NCBI RefSeq assembly: GCF_021696945.1
Contig: NZ_JACYHE010000004.1
Span: 1-64,000, forward strand
DNA length: 64,000 nt
Origin: Streptomyces sp. JJ36
Lineage (GTDB): Bacteria > Actinomycetota > Actinomycetes > Streptomycetales > Streptomycetaceae
Direction: 5' to 3'
The notes under the pieces were generated by a model. That model searched no databases and was not told the origin of the DNA. It saw only the letters and a list, made by a program, of their open reading frames with translations. Below, piece after piece: positions 44,618-54,888 of this stretch. Numbering within the stretch: the first letter of the stretch is position 1; each line of letters begins with the position of its first letter. The position numbers were made by a program, and so were the translations under genes.

Positions 44618-45897
44618 ACGCACCCGAGCCGGGCGTGCGGCGCCCCGGCGCCCGTACGCCCTCCGTCGCGGTGCTCATGGAGCTGATGCGCACCCCGCAC
44701 GCGGGCGGCCAGGTGAAGTGCTGGGAGCGGCTCGCCGAGGCCGCCGCCGAGCTGGAACCGGACGAGCTGGGCGTGGACCTGACGGTCTACGTACTGGGGC
44801 CGCGGCCCGGGCTGCACCCGCTCTCCCCCGCGGTGCGCTTCGTGGCGCTGCGGCCGGTGGTCAGCACGGCGCCGCTGACCCGGCACGGCGGGGTCGACGC
44901 CTCCGACCTGGCCCCGTGGCGCCCGCTGCTCGCCCGCCGGCTCCGGCAGCAGCACGACGTCTGGCACCTGACGCACCTCTTCGCCTTCGCCGGGACCGCC
45001 GTCCGGCTGCGGCGGTCCAGCCGGGCGGGCCTGGTGGCCTCCGTCCACACCGACGTGCCGGAGCTGGCGACCGCCTTCCTGGGCGGCCGGAGCGCGGCCG
45101 CCGGGCGGCTGGCGGGCACGGTGCTGCGGCGCCGCCGGGACCGGCTGCTGCGGGCCTGCGACCACACCCTGGTGGCCGAGCCGGAGCAACGCGCCGAGCT
45201 CGCCTCGGTGGTGGGCGCCCACCGGGTCTCGCTGCTGGGGCGGGGCGTGGACCGGGGCCGCTTCCACGCCGACGCGTCGGCGCGGGCCGCCTTCCTGCGT
45301 CGCCACGACGTGCCGCCGGGGCGCACGCTGGTGCTCTTCGCCGGCCGCGCCGACGCCTCGAAACGGGTGCTGCTGCTGACCGAGGCGGTGCGGCGCCTGC
45401 TGGCCCGCGGCAGGCGGGTGCAGCTCCTGGTCGCCGGGGACGGGCCGGACGCCTCGCGGGTGGCGGACCGCCTGGGCACGGCGGCCACCCTGCTCGGCGT
45501 GCTCCCCCAGGAGGAGCTGGCGCTCGCCTACGCGGCCAGCGACGTGCTGGCCTTCCCCTCCCGCAGCGAGACCGTCGGGAACGTCGTCGGGGAGGCGCTG
45601 GCCTGCGGGCTCCCGGTGGTGCTGCCCGCCGGCGCACGGACCGTACGGTGGCTCGCCGCGCCCGGCGCGGACGGGGTGGTGGTGGAGGACGACACCGCCG
45701 GCGGCTGGGCCGCGGCCCTGGGACGGCTGGTGGACGATCCGGCGCTGCGGGCCGCGATCGCCGAGCGCGCCGCGGCGACCGGCCGGGAGCGGCTCCGCAC
45801 CTGGACGGAGGTGCTGACGGAGGACCTGCTTCCGGTCTGGCGGGCGGTGACCCCGCCCGTCCTCCTCCCGCCCGTGGCCCCATCGCCGCGCCCGTGA
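44614..45897 (+). CDS. GT4-family glycosyltransferase
   Basis: 427 residues, GT-B fold. The C-terminal donor domain shows L-F-A-G-R-A-D-A-S-K-R near 245, L-V-A-G-D-G-P-D near 275, and S-R-S-E-T-V-G-N-V-V-G-E (E-x7-E) near 325 followed by G-L-P-V-V-L. The N-terminal domain has the G-G-Q-V-K-C-W-E-R-L loop near residue 30. GTG start overlapping the SDR stop. Soluble or peripheral; acceptor unknown. Confidence 0.87.
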   Translation: MNAPEPGVRRPGARTPSVAVLMELMRTPHAGGQVKCWERLAEAAAELEPDELGVDLTVYVLGPRPGLHPLSPAVRFVALRPVVSTAPLTRHGGVDASDLAPWRPLLARRLRQQHDVWHLTHLFAFAGTAVRLRRSSRAGLVASVHTDVPELATAFLGGRSAAAGRLAGTVLRRRRDRLLRACDHTLVAEPEQRAELASVVGAHRVSLLGRGVDRGRFHADASARAAFLRRHDVPPGRTLVLFAGRADASKRVLLLTEAVRRLLARGRRVQLLVAGDGPDASRVADRLGTAATLLGVLPQEELALAYAASDVLAFPSRSETVGNVVGEALACGLPVVLPAGARTVRWLAAPGADGVVVEDDTAGGWAAALGRLVDDPALRAAIAERAAATGRERLRTWTEVLTEDLLPVWRAVTPPVLLPPVAPSPRP

Positions 45898-45936
45898 CCC
45901 CGCTGCCGCCCTCGTCTACCCCTGTGGACCACACAC

Positions 45937-46845
45937 GTGAGTGACACCCTGCTGATCGCGGTCCCCGCCTCGCTGGCGGCCGGGAGCTGCTTCGCCCTGG
46001 CCGGCGTGCTGCAGCAGCACTCGGCCGCCGCCCGCCCCGAGCGCGAGTCGCTCTCCTACCAACTGCTGCTGCACCTGGCCCGGCAGCCGGTGTGGCTGAC
46101 CGGCATCGGGCTGGCGGTGCTGGCGTACGTCTTCCAGGGCGTCGCCCTGGCTCACGGGCCGCTCTCCCTCGTCCAGCCGCTGATCGTGACCGAACTGATC
46201 TTCGCCATCCCGCTCTCCGCCCGGCTGCACCGCATGCGGCTGGGCCGCCGGGAGTGGCTGGGGGTGGGGGCGGTCACCGTCGGCCTCACGGCGGCGCTGT
46301 ACGCCGCACAGCCGCAGGGCGGCGACCCGCGCGCCGGCACCACGGGCTGGCTGCTCAGCCTGTCGGTGATGGGCGGCCTGGTGCTGACCGTGCTGGCGGC
46401 CAGCCGCCACGTCGGCGAGGCCCCCCGGGCCTCGCTGCTCGCGCTCGCCGGGGGGCTGGTGATGGGCACCCAGTCGGTCCTGCTGGACGCCACCATCGAC
46501 CTGCTGGACGAGGGGCCCGGGGTGCTCTTCACCGCCTGGCAGACCTATCTGATGGTGGCGGCCAGCATCACCGGGCTGCTGCTCATCCAGAGCGCCTTCC
46601 AGGCCGGGCCGCTGGCCGCCAGCGTCCCGGTCTTCGACGCCGCCGAACCGGCGGTGGCCATCGGATTCGGCATCGGGCTCTTCGGGGAGAGCGTGCAGAC
46701 GGGCTGGGTGGCCCTGCCCGTCGCCGCGGTCGGCGTGGCGCTGCTCTTCGCCGGCATCGTGCTGCTGGACACCTCTCCGCTGCTGGCCGCCCTCCACCAG
46801 CGCGAGCGCAACGCCGAGGTGCACTGGCCCACGGACCGTTCCTGA
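45937..46845 (+). CDS. DMT-superfamily (EamA-like) transporter
   Basis: 302 residues with about nine to ten hydrophobic helices covering the whole length, first LLIAVPASLAAGSCFALAGV and last LPVAAVGVALLFAGIVLLDT. The duplicated pattern (P-L-I-V-T-E-L-I-F-A-I-P-L in the first half, P-V-F-D-A-A-E-P-A-V-A-I in the second) is typical of drug/metabolite transporters. GTG start, 39 bp after the GT4 gene, so probably in the same transcript. Substrate unknown. Confidence 0.86.
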   Translation: MSDTLLIAVPASLAAGSCFALAGVLQQHSAAARPERESLSYQLLLHLARQPVWLTGIGLAVLAYVFQGVALAHGPLSLVQPLIVTELIFAIPLSARLHRMRLGRREWLGVGAVTVGLTAALYAAQPQGGDPRAGTTGWLLSLSVMGGLVLTVLAASRHVGEAPRASLLALAGGLVMGTQSVLLDATIDLLDEGPGVLFTAWQTYLMVAASITGLLLIQSAFQAGPLAASVPVFDAAEPAVAIGFGIGLFGESVQTGWVALPVAAVGVALLFAGIVLLDTSPLLAALHQRERNAEVHWPTDRS

Positions 46846-46880
46846 CCAGTGAGCGGCGGGGACCCGCACCTGGGCGCGGG

Positions 46881-46919
46881 CGCCGTTGCGGCGGGGCCAC
46901 GGGCCCCGCCGCAACGGCG
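46881..46919. terminator. Strong bidirectional terminator
   Basis: A perfect 18-bp stem (46881-46898 with 46902-46919) with a 3-nt ACG loop sits between the convergent transporter and WhiB genes. Strongest terminator-like hairpin in the window. Confidence 0.9.
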
Positions 46920-47009
46920 GCCTCCCCGCCGGATCAGGACCGGGCCGGCCCCGGCTCGGGGCCCGCCCGGGAGCGGACCGCGGACCGGACCGGTGGCGGA
47001 CCGTGCGGC

Positions 47010-47372
47010 TCAGGCGATGCGGCGCACCGAAGCGCCGGGCTCGCCCCCTGCCGCCGCGCGACGGCGGCGGGCGAGCACGACCCGCCGCTCGGCGGCCGTC
47101 AGCCCGCCCCAGACGCCGTACGGCTCCGGCTGCACCAGCGCGTGCTCACGGCACTCGATCAGCACCGGACACCGCGCACAGACCCGCTTCGCCGCCTGCT
47201 CCCGGGAGAGCCGGGCCGCCGTCGGCTCCTTGGAGGGAGCGAAGAAGAGTCCCGCCTCGTCCCGGCGGCACACGGCCTCCGAGTGCCAGGGGCCCGCCTG
47301 GTCGTCGCGCACTCGCGGCCGGGGGGCGGGCGCGGCGGCGGCCTGCAGGGACTGATGCGGCGTTTGCAGCAC
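47010..47372 (-). CDS. WhiB-family iron-sulfur regulator
   Basis: 120 residues. Four cluster ligands C35, C65, C68 and C74 (C-x29-C-x2-C-x5-C), then the G-V-W-G-G turn (86-90) and a basic tail ([15 protein letters not shown]) for DNA contact. Such proteins bind 4Fe-4S and usually act with the principal sigma factor in development, redox or antibiotic response. GTG start with GGAGTAGACC upstream. By neighbourhood (DUF1707 and fumarase genes) it could be the wblI orthologue; this is from memory and untested. Confidence 0.92.
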   Translation of the reverse strand: MLQTPHQSLQAAAAPAPRPRVRDDQAGPWHSEAVCRRDEAGLFFAPSKEPTAARLSREQAAKRVCARCPVLIECREHALVQPEPYGVWGGLTAAERRVVLARRRRAAAGGEPGASVRRIA

Positions 47373-47568
47373 GGTCTACTCCTGACGCAACGGCTACGGC
47401 TGGTCGATCTGTCGTCAGATGCACCTTCACCCGTCTTGCTGCGCACGGCACGTCGCGCTGCTCGCCGTACGAGAGACGATGCACCAGCCCTACCCGCTGT
47501 GCGCACGCTTATGCACACGGTGCTGGAGCTTGGGCCACAGCTTTCCCACCGCTCCCGCAGGACACGGG

Positions 47569-48321
47569 TCAGTGACAGCCGCCGTGCGGGTCCCCGCCGT
47601 GCCGCTTGCGGAGGTCGCGCAGGCGCTTGCCGCGCTTCGGCTTGGCCTCCACCCCGCCGAAGACCGCCGCTCCCTTGATCACCACGACCGGCGCGCCCGC
47701 GTCCTCCGACTCGTGGGAACGCACCTCGAAGCCGCCGAAGATGCCGGTGCCGCGGCCGCGCAGGGAGACGTTCTCCGGCACCTTGACGTCCACCCCGCCG
47801 AAGATCGCCATGGCGTTGATCACGATCTCCCGGTGCTCGAAGACCGCCTCGGTGAGGTCGATGTCCACCCCGCCGAAGCAGGCGAACGCGAACGTCTTGC
47901 GGCCGACGCGCCAGCGCCCCTTGCGGGTGGCGCCGCTGAAGATCGCGATCGCGTGGTCCACCGAGCCGTCGTGCTGCGCCGGCGCGGCGTACGCCCAGCG
48001 CTGCCCGGCCGGCTCCGCGCCCGGGCGGGTGTGCGGCAGGTCCCGCACCAGGGGCTCCAGCTCGCCCATGGTCTTCGCCGCATAGACGGCGTCGAGCCGC
48101 TCGGAATGCTCCTCGGCGTTCAGCCGGCCCTCGGCGAGGGCCTCCCGCAGGATGTCCGCGACGCGGTCCCGGTCCGCGTCCGAGGCGCGGACCTCGGCCT
48201 CGGCCGCCGGCCGGGTGGCGGGCTGCCGTCCGGACTGCTCGCGCTGCGGCCCGGGCTCCCCGGCGGGCTGACGGGCGGGCTTCTCGAGGGAAGTCTTCTT
48301 CTCGAGCGGTGAGTCGGTCAC
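47569..48321 (-). CDS. DUF1707 protein with LiaF-like C-terminal domain
   Basis: 250 residues. The DUF1707 (SHOCT-like) motif is at about 45-95 ([53 protein letters not shown]). The C-terminal half has beta repeats [19 protein letters not shown] and G-A-A-V-F-G-G-V-E, typical of cell-wall-active-antibiotic-response/LiaF domains. No signal or membrane helix. Probably envelope-stress-related; mechanism unknown. GTG start with GTGAGGGGC upstream. Confidence 0.85.
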   Translation of the reverse strand: MTDSPLEKKTSLEKPARQPAGEPGPQREQSGRQPATRPAAEAEVRASDADRDRVADILREALAEGRLNAEEHSERLDAVYAAKTMGELEPLVRDLPHTRPGAEPAGQRWAYAAPAQHDGSVDHAIAIFSGATRKGRWRVGRKTFAFACFGGVDIDLTEAVFEHREIVINAMAIFGGVDVKVPENVSLRGRGTGIFGGFEVRSHESEDAGAPVVVIKGAAVFGGVEAKPKRGKRLRDLRKRHGGDPHGGCH

Positions 48322-48596
48322 GCCCCTCACCCTACCCAAACGCGATAGATCGCGACTACCCCCGCAGGGCCTTCTCCGCAGGCTCTTCCCGGACTCCGGA
48401 CCGCGGGCCTCCGGAACCGCGGCCTCCGGCAGCAGCGCCCGCCGGCCGCCCGGCTCCCGGCCGCCCCGGGCCTCATCCGACGGGTCCCGGTCGCACCCGG
48501 CCTGCCGCGGGGCCGCCCGGGGCGGCCCCGCGGCAGGCCGGGGCCCCGGGCGCTCTACCCTGTGAGGCGCGCTCACCGTCGAGAGGAAGAGGACCC

Positions 48597-50291
<1,695 letters not shown>

Positions 50292-50379
50292 AGGCCCGTA
50301 CCGGGCGCCCACGCCCCGGAGCGCCCACGCCCGGGGCAGTCTCCCCGAAGGGGCGGCTGCGGGTACTTGCCGGGCTGGG

Positions 50380-51399
50380 GTCACTGCGTGGCGGGCTACG
50401 AGGGGAGAGGTGCCTCGCCGGGGCGCGCTCATGCCGCGGGCGCGGGTGGCGTGGTGGGCCGGCGTTCACCCGCCTGTGACGGGGCCGGGCGGCGGGGCGG
50501 CCGGTAGCCGGTGACGGGGGTGCCCTGGCGGGCTGCTGCCGCGCGGTGCCTGAGGCATCGTCTTCTCGCTCCGCTCGTTCCCCGTGCGTGGCACTGCGGG
50601 GTCCGGCTGCGGGCCGTTCCGGAGTGGGGGTACGCCGATGGCCGGGTCGCGCCGGAGACCCGAGGGACCGGGTCGGGCCCGGCGGGGGTGCGGGCGGCTG
50701 CCCGCGCGGCCGATCGGGGCGCCGGAGGCCGGCCCGCGTCGTGATCATGTACTGGTCCACGCTTTTGACAGATTCGGGCCGATTTTTGTCAAAAGCGTGC
50801 ACCAGTACAAGATCATCCGGAAATCGTCAGGGGCGGCGCCCACTGGCAGCCCTTACACCGGGCCCGGGCCCGCCAGCCCGGCCCCGGGCCGTGGCACGCC
50901 CCGCAGGTCGCGCGCCGGACGCCGGCGCTCACCGGCCCCGGGCCGAGCGCCGGAAGCCCGACTCTGCGAAAGAACTCAGGCTGCCCCCGATCCGGCCCCT
51001 CGCCGGCCTGCCAGGCCATGGGGCGCGCCCGGCAGGCCGCACGCCGGACGCCCGGACCTCACTGCCCCGGGCCGGGTGGCGGAAGCCGGCACCCGCGAGG
51101 CCACCCCGAGGACCCGCCCGGCCTACCGCCTGGTGGCCCCGGCGTACCCCCACTCCGGAACGGCCCGCAGCCGGACCCCGCAGTGCCACGCACGTGCAAC
51201 GAGCGGAGCGAGACGACGAAACCGGAACCACCGCGCGGCAGCAGCCCGCCACGGCAACCCCGTCACCGGCTACCGACCGCCCCGCCGCCCGGCCCCGTCA
51301 CAGGCGGGTGAACGCCGGCCCACCACGCCACCCGCGCCCGCGGCATGAACGCGCCCCGGCAAGGCACCCCTCCCCCCCCCGTAGCCCGCCCATCAGTGA
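50380..51399. repeat. Long imperfect palindrome, copy 2
   Basis: The left arm (about 50380-50637) and right arm (about 51142-51399) are inverted copies related to the arms of copy 1. Shared landmarks are TCACCCGCCTGTGACGGGGC with its complement, GGCGGGCTGCTGCCGCGCGG with its complement, TCTTCTCGCTCCGCTCG (right arm CGAGCGGAGCGAGACGACGA) and CTGCGGGCCGTTCCGGAGTG. The interior holds unrelated GC-rich DNA of unequal length on each side of the central hairpin (about 105 bp left, 327 bp right). It fills most of the 1.3 kb between the two fumarase genes; 51400-51626 is the fumC upstream region. Confidence 0.85.
50743..50814. other. Core hairpin of palindrome copy 2
   Basis: 28-nt arms (50743-50770 and 50787-50814) pair at 26 of 28 positions around a 16-nt loop, GATTCGGGCCGATTTT. 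Outer stem GATCATGTACTGGTCCAC matches copy 1 at 17 of 18 positions. Inner stem GCTTTTGACA is unrelated to copy 1 but fully paired. Confidence 0.9.
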
Positions 51400-51626
51400 C
51401 AGCAACAGAACGAGCCCCGCACCCGGCAACGCACCCGCCACCACCCCCGCCGCGCAGGTGGCGCCCCGTGGCCCGGCACACCTTGTATCGTCCACGTAGC
51501 GTCCCCCGAGGCTCACCCGCACCGCCCCCGACAACACCTCCCCACGACACCGCACCACCGACGACACCGCACCGCCCACGCAGCCCACCCACCACACCCG
51601 GCGACCGACCGCAGGAGGTAGGGACC

Positions 51627-53057
51627 ATGACCGAGACCGGCGAGGGAATCGGCTCCGGCAGCGAGGACCACCGGGAGGAGTACCGGATCGAGCGGGACTC
51701 GATGGGCGAGGTCCGTGTCCCCGCGGACGCGAAGTGGCGGGCCCAGACGCAGCGGGCCGTGGAGAACTTCCCGCTCAGCGGCCAGCGGCTGGAGCGCGCG
51801 CACATCGAGGCGCTGGCGCGGATCAAGGCGGCCGCGGCGGTGGTCAACGCCGAGCTCGGGGTGCTGGACGGGGAGCTGGCGGAGGCCGTACGGGCAGCCG
51901 CGGAGGAGGTGGCCGAGGGCCGCTGGGACGCGCACTTCCCCGTGGACGTCTTCCAGACCGGGTCCGGCACCTCCTCGAACATGAACATGAACGAGGTCGT
52001 GGCCACCCTGGCGACGGAGCGCCTGGGCGCTCCCGTGCACCCCAACGACCACGTGAACGCGAGCCAGTCGTCCAACGACGTCTTCCCCTCCTCCATCCAC
52101 ATCGCCGCCACCGCCGCGGTCACCCGCGACCTGATCCCCGCGCTGGAGCACCTGGCGGCGGCGCTGTCCCGGAAGGCGGAGGAGTTCGCCGAGGTGGTGA
52201 AGTCCGGCCGCACCCATCTGATGGACGCCACCCCGGTGACCCTGGGCCAGGAGTTCGGGGGCTACGCGACGCAGGTCCGGCACGGCGTGGAGCGGCTGCG
52301 GGACGCCCTGCCGCGGCTGGCGGAGCTGCCGCTGGGCGGGACGGCCGTGGGCACGGGGATCAACACGCCGCCGGGCTTCGCGGACCGCGTGATCGCCGAG
52401 GTGGCCCGCAGTACCGGCCTGCCGCTGACCGAGGCCCGCGACCACTTCGAGGCGCAGGGCGCCCGGGACGGCCTGGTGGAGACCTCCGGACAGCTCCGGA
52501 CGATCGCCGTCGGCCTGACCAAGATCTGCAACGACCTGCGCTGGATGTCCTCCGGCCCGCGCACCGGGCTGGCGGAGATCGCGCTGCCGGACCTCCAGCC
52601 GGGCTCCTCGATCATGCCGGGCAAGGTGAACCCGGTGGTGCCCGAGGCCGTGCTCATGGTGTGCGCCCAGGTGACGGGGTACGACGCGACGGTCGCCGCG
52701 GCCGGGGCGTCGGGCAACTTCGAGCTCAACGTGATGCTGCCGGTCATGGGCAAGAACCTGCTGGAGTCGGTCCGGCTGCTGGGGAACGCGGCGCGCCTGC
52801 TGGCCGACCGCACGGTGGACGGCATCACCGCGAACGCCGAGCGCGCCCGTGAGTACGCCGAGTCGTCGCCGTCCGTGGTGACGCCGCTGAACCGGTACCT
52901 CGGGTACGAGAACGCCGCCCGGGTGGCGAAGCGGGCGCTGGCCGAGCGCACCACCATCCGGCAGGCCGTGCTCGACGCCGGGCACGTGGAACGCGGGGAC
53001 CTGACCCTGGAGCAGCTCGACGAGGCCCTCGACGTGCTGCGCATGACCCACCCCTGA
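51627..53057 (+). CDS. fumC: Fumarate hydratase class II
   Basis: 476-residue cluster-free fumarase. Signature [11 protein letters not shown] near residue 330, plus [12 protein letters not shown] near 113, S-Q-S-S-N-D-V-F-P near 147 and [10 protein letters not shown] near 195. ATG with GGAGGTAGGGACC upstream. The short N-terminal Gly/Ser extension is normal. Acts in the TCA cycle alongside the class I enzyme. Confidence 0.96.
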   Translation: MTETGEGIGSGSEDHREEYRIERDSMGEVRVPADAKWRAQTQRAVENFPLSGQRLERAHIEALARIKAAAAVVNAELGVLDGELAEAVRAAAEEVAEGRWDAHFPVDVFQTGSGTSSNMNMNEVVATLATERLGAPVHPNDHVNASQSSNDVFPSSIHIAATAAVTRDLIPALEHLAAALSRKAEEFAEVVKSGRTHLMDATPVTLGQEFGGYATQVRHGVERLRDALPRLAELPLGGTAVGTGINTPPGFADRVIAEVARSTGLPLTEARDHFEAQGARDGLVETSGQLRTIAVGLTKICNDLRWMSSGPRTGLAEIALPDLQPGSSIMPGKVNPVVPEAVLMVCAQVTGYDATVAAAGASGNFELNVMLPVMGKNLLESVRLLGNAARLLADRTVDGITANAERAREYAESSPSVVTPLNRYLGYENAARVAKRALAERTTIRQAVLDAGHVERGDLTLEQLDEALDVLRMTHP

Positions 53058-53243
53058 GCCACCACCCGGCGCCACCCGAACCGCCGCCCGGACCGCCACC
53101 TGAGCCACCGCCGGAGCCGCCGTTCCCGCCCACCGGCGAGACCTGGACGGACGCGGGTGACGCGCGCCCCCGCGCCCCACCCGAACGGGTGCCGTGCGGC
53201 ACGGGTCACGGCGAGGCTGTAGGCAGCCATCTACGCTTTGCGC

Positions 53244-53990
53244 ATGACAGCGGAACCGGCAGACCCCCGTACGGGCGACACCGGCCACGCCCGGCACGGT
53301 GCGGGTGCCGGGCGCGCCGGCCGATGGGCGCCGGGGGCGCACATCCTCTGGCGCTACCGGGCGAACGGCGCCGGGCACCCGCACATCTGCCGCCCGGTGA
53401 CCGTGGTGCGGGACACCCCGGAGCTGCTGGCCGTCTGGATGGCGCCGGGCACGGTCTGTGTGAAGCCCCAGCTCGCGGACGGCACGCCGGTGCATCTGGA
53501 ACCGCTGGCCACCCGCTACACCAAGCCCCGCACCACGGCCCGGTCCCGCTGGTCGGGCACCGGCGTGCTGAAGCTGGCGAGTCCGGGCCGGCCCTGGTCG
53601 GTGTGGCTCTTCTGGGACCACGGGTGGTGCTTCAAGAACTTCTACGTGAATCTGGAGGAGCCGCGTCTCCGCTGGGCGGGCGGCGTCGACTCGGAGGACC
53701 ACTTCCTGGACATCGCGGTCTTCCCGGACGGACGCTGGGAGTGGCGCGACGAGGACGAGTTCGCGCAGGCGCAGCGGGCGGGGCTGATGGACCCGGCCCA
53801 GGCCGCGCGCGTACGGGCGGCGGGACGGCAGGCGGTCGCCGAGATCCGTGCCTGGGGGTCGCCGTTCGCGGACGGCTGGGAGCACTGGCGCCCCGACCCG
53901 CGGTGGCCGGTGCCACGGCTTCCGGAGGACTGGGACCGCGCTCCGTCGCCCCGCGACGGGGAGGCGCCGCACCGGGAAGGACTGCCATGA
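53244..53990 (+). CDS. DUF402 domain protein
   Basis: About 248 residues. The DUF402 fold (residues 35-205) is recognised by V-L-K-L-A-S-P-G-R-P-W-S-V-W-L-F-W, W-C-F-K-N-F-Y-V-N-L-E-E-P, D-H-F-L-D-I-A-V-F-P-D-G and W-E-W-R-D-E-D-E-F. Characterised relatives hydrolyse nucleoside di- or triphosphates with metal ions, and the acidic cluster near residue 165-175 would bind the metal. ATG used, 187 bp after fumC, with no clear ribosome site. Confidence 0.82.
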   Translation: MTAEPADPRTGDTGHARHGAGAGRAGRWAPGAHILWRYRANGAGHPHICRPVTVVRDTPELLAVWMAPGTVCVKPQLADGTPVHLEPLATRYTKPRTTARSRWSGTGVLKLASPGRPWSVWLFWDHGWCFKNFYVNLEEPRLRWAGGVDSEDHFLDIAVFPDGRWEWRDEDEFAQAQRAGLMDPAQAARVRAAGRQAVAEIRAWGSPFADGWEHWRPDPRWPVPRLPEDWDRAPSPRDGEAPHREGLP

Positions 53991-54034
53991 CACACCTGGT
54001 CGGTCACGTGCGTGCCACAACCGGTGCGGACCTC

Positions 54035-54065
54035 TTGCTGTGCCCCCCTGGAGAAAACGTAGGAT
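54035..54065 (+). promoter_or_regulatory. Promoter for the methyltransferase gene
   Basis: TTGCTG, 19 bp, TAGGAT (54060-54065). The -10 is a full consensus match; spacing is one base longer than usual. Leader about 75 nt. Confidence 0.5.
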
Positions 54066-54144
54066 CAACCTCCGCACCCCCAGGTGTGACGCAACTCCCC
54101 TCCGCTCCCGGGGACTTGGCGGGTGGCGAGAGAGGAGGCCGGAC

Positions 54145-54825
54145 GTGAGCGGCACGGACCGGAAGGACGCGTACGAGGGCTACGACCGGGCGGCGATCGA
54201 CCGGACCGGGCAGGCGGAGGCCTTCGACGCCATCGGGGACCGCTACGACGAGGCCTTTCCGCACAAGGAGGGCCAGCTCGCCGCGGGCGCATGGCTGACC
54301 GCACAGCTCGCTCCGGGCGCGCACGTGCTGGACCTGGGCTGCGGCACCGGCCTGCCGACGGCGCGCCAGCTCGTGACGGCCGGCTGCCGGGTCACCGGCA
54401 TCGACCTCTCCCCCGGCATGCTGGCGCTCGCCCGGGAGTACGTGCCCGAGGCGGAGTTCCACCGCATGGACATCGCGGACCTGGAGCGGCACGCGCTCGG
54501 TCCGTTCGACGGCGTCGCGGCCTTCTTCTCGCTGCTGATGCTGCCGCAGGCGGAGATTCCCCACGCCCTGGAGATGCTGCACCGTCAGCTTCGCCCGGGC
54601 GCGCCGCTCGCGCTGGGCATGGTGGAGGCGGATGTGAACGATTTCTCGATACCGTTCCTGGGTAACACGATCCGGGTATCCGGCTACCTACGGGATGACC
54701 TGCGCCGGGTCGTGAGTGACGCGGGATTCGAGATCGCCGGGGAGGACTCGTATGCCTACGCTCCGGCCAGCACGGACGTACCACCCGAGATCCAGCTCTT
54801 CCTGCACTGCCGGCGACGCCCCTAG
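54145..54825 (+). CDS. Class I SAM-dependent methyltransferase
   Basis: 226 residues. Motif I V-L-D-L-G-C-G-T-G-L-P-T near 60, V-T-G-I-D-L-S-P-G-M near 82, and F-D-G-V-A-A-F-F-S-L-L-M near 125. GTG start preceded by GAGGAGG. Located 63 bp before the SpoIIE-type gene in the same direction. Substrate unknown. Confidence 0.87.
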   Translation: MSGTDRKDAYEGYDRAAIDRTGQAEAFDAIGDRYDEAFPHKEGQLAAGAWLTAQLAPGAHVLDLGCGTGLPTARQLVTAGCRVTGIDLSPGMLALAREYVPEAEFHRMDIADLERHALGPFDGVAAFFSLLMLPQAEIPHALEMLHRQLRPGAPLALGMVEADVNDFSIPFLGNTIRVSGYLRDDLRRVVSDAGFEIAGEDSYAYAPASTDVPPEIQLFLHCRRRP

Positions 54826-54888
54826 CCGGCGAGCCACGATCGCTGGGCGCGAGGAACGCGCAGCCCCGGACGGACGGAAACCCAACGC

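Noticed and set aside
37179..47000. Biosynthetic gene cluster (SDRs, glycosyltransferase, methyltransferase, MocR)
   Set aside because: No core synthase, carrier protein or RiPP modification enzyme. The genes look like separate short operons.
50546..51499. 300-residue-class open frames across palindrome copy 2
   Set aside because: Open in several frames and both strands, with arginine/proline-rich composition and no start context. The DNA is better explained as the palindromic repeat.
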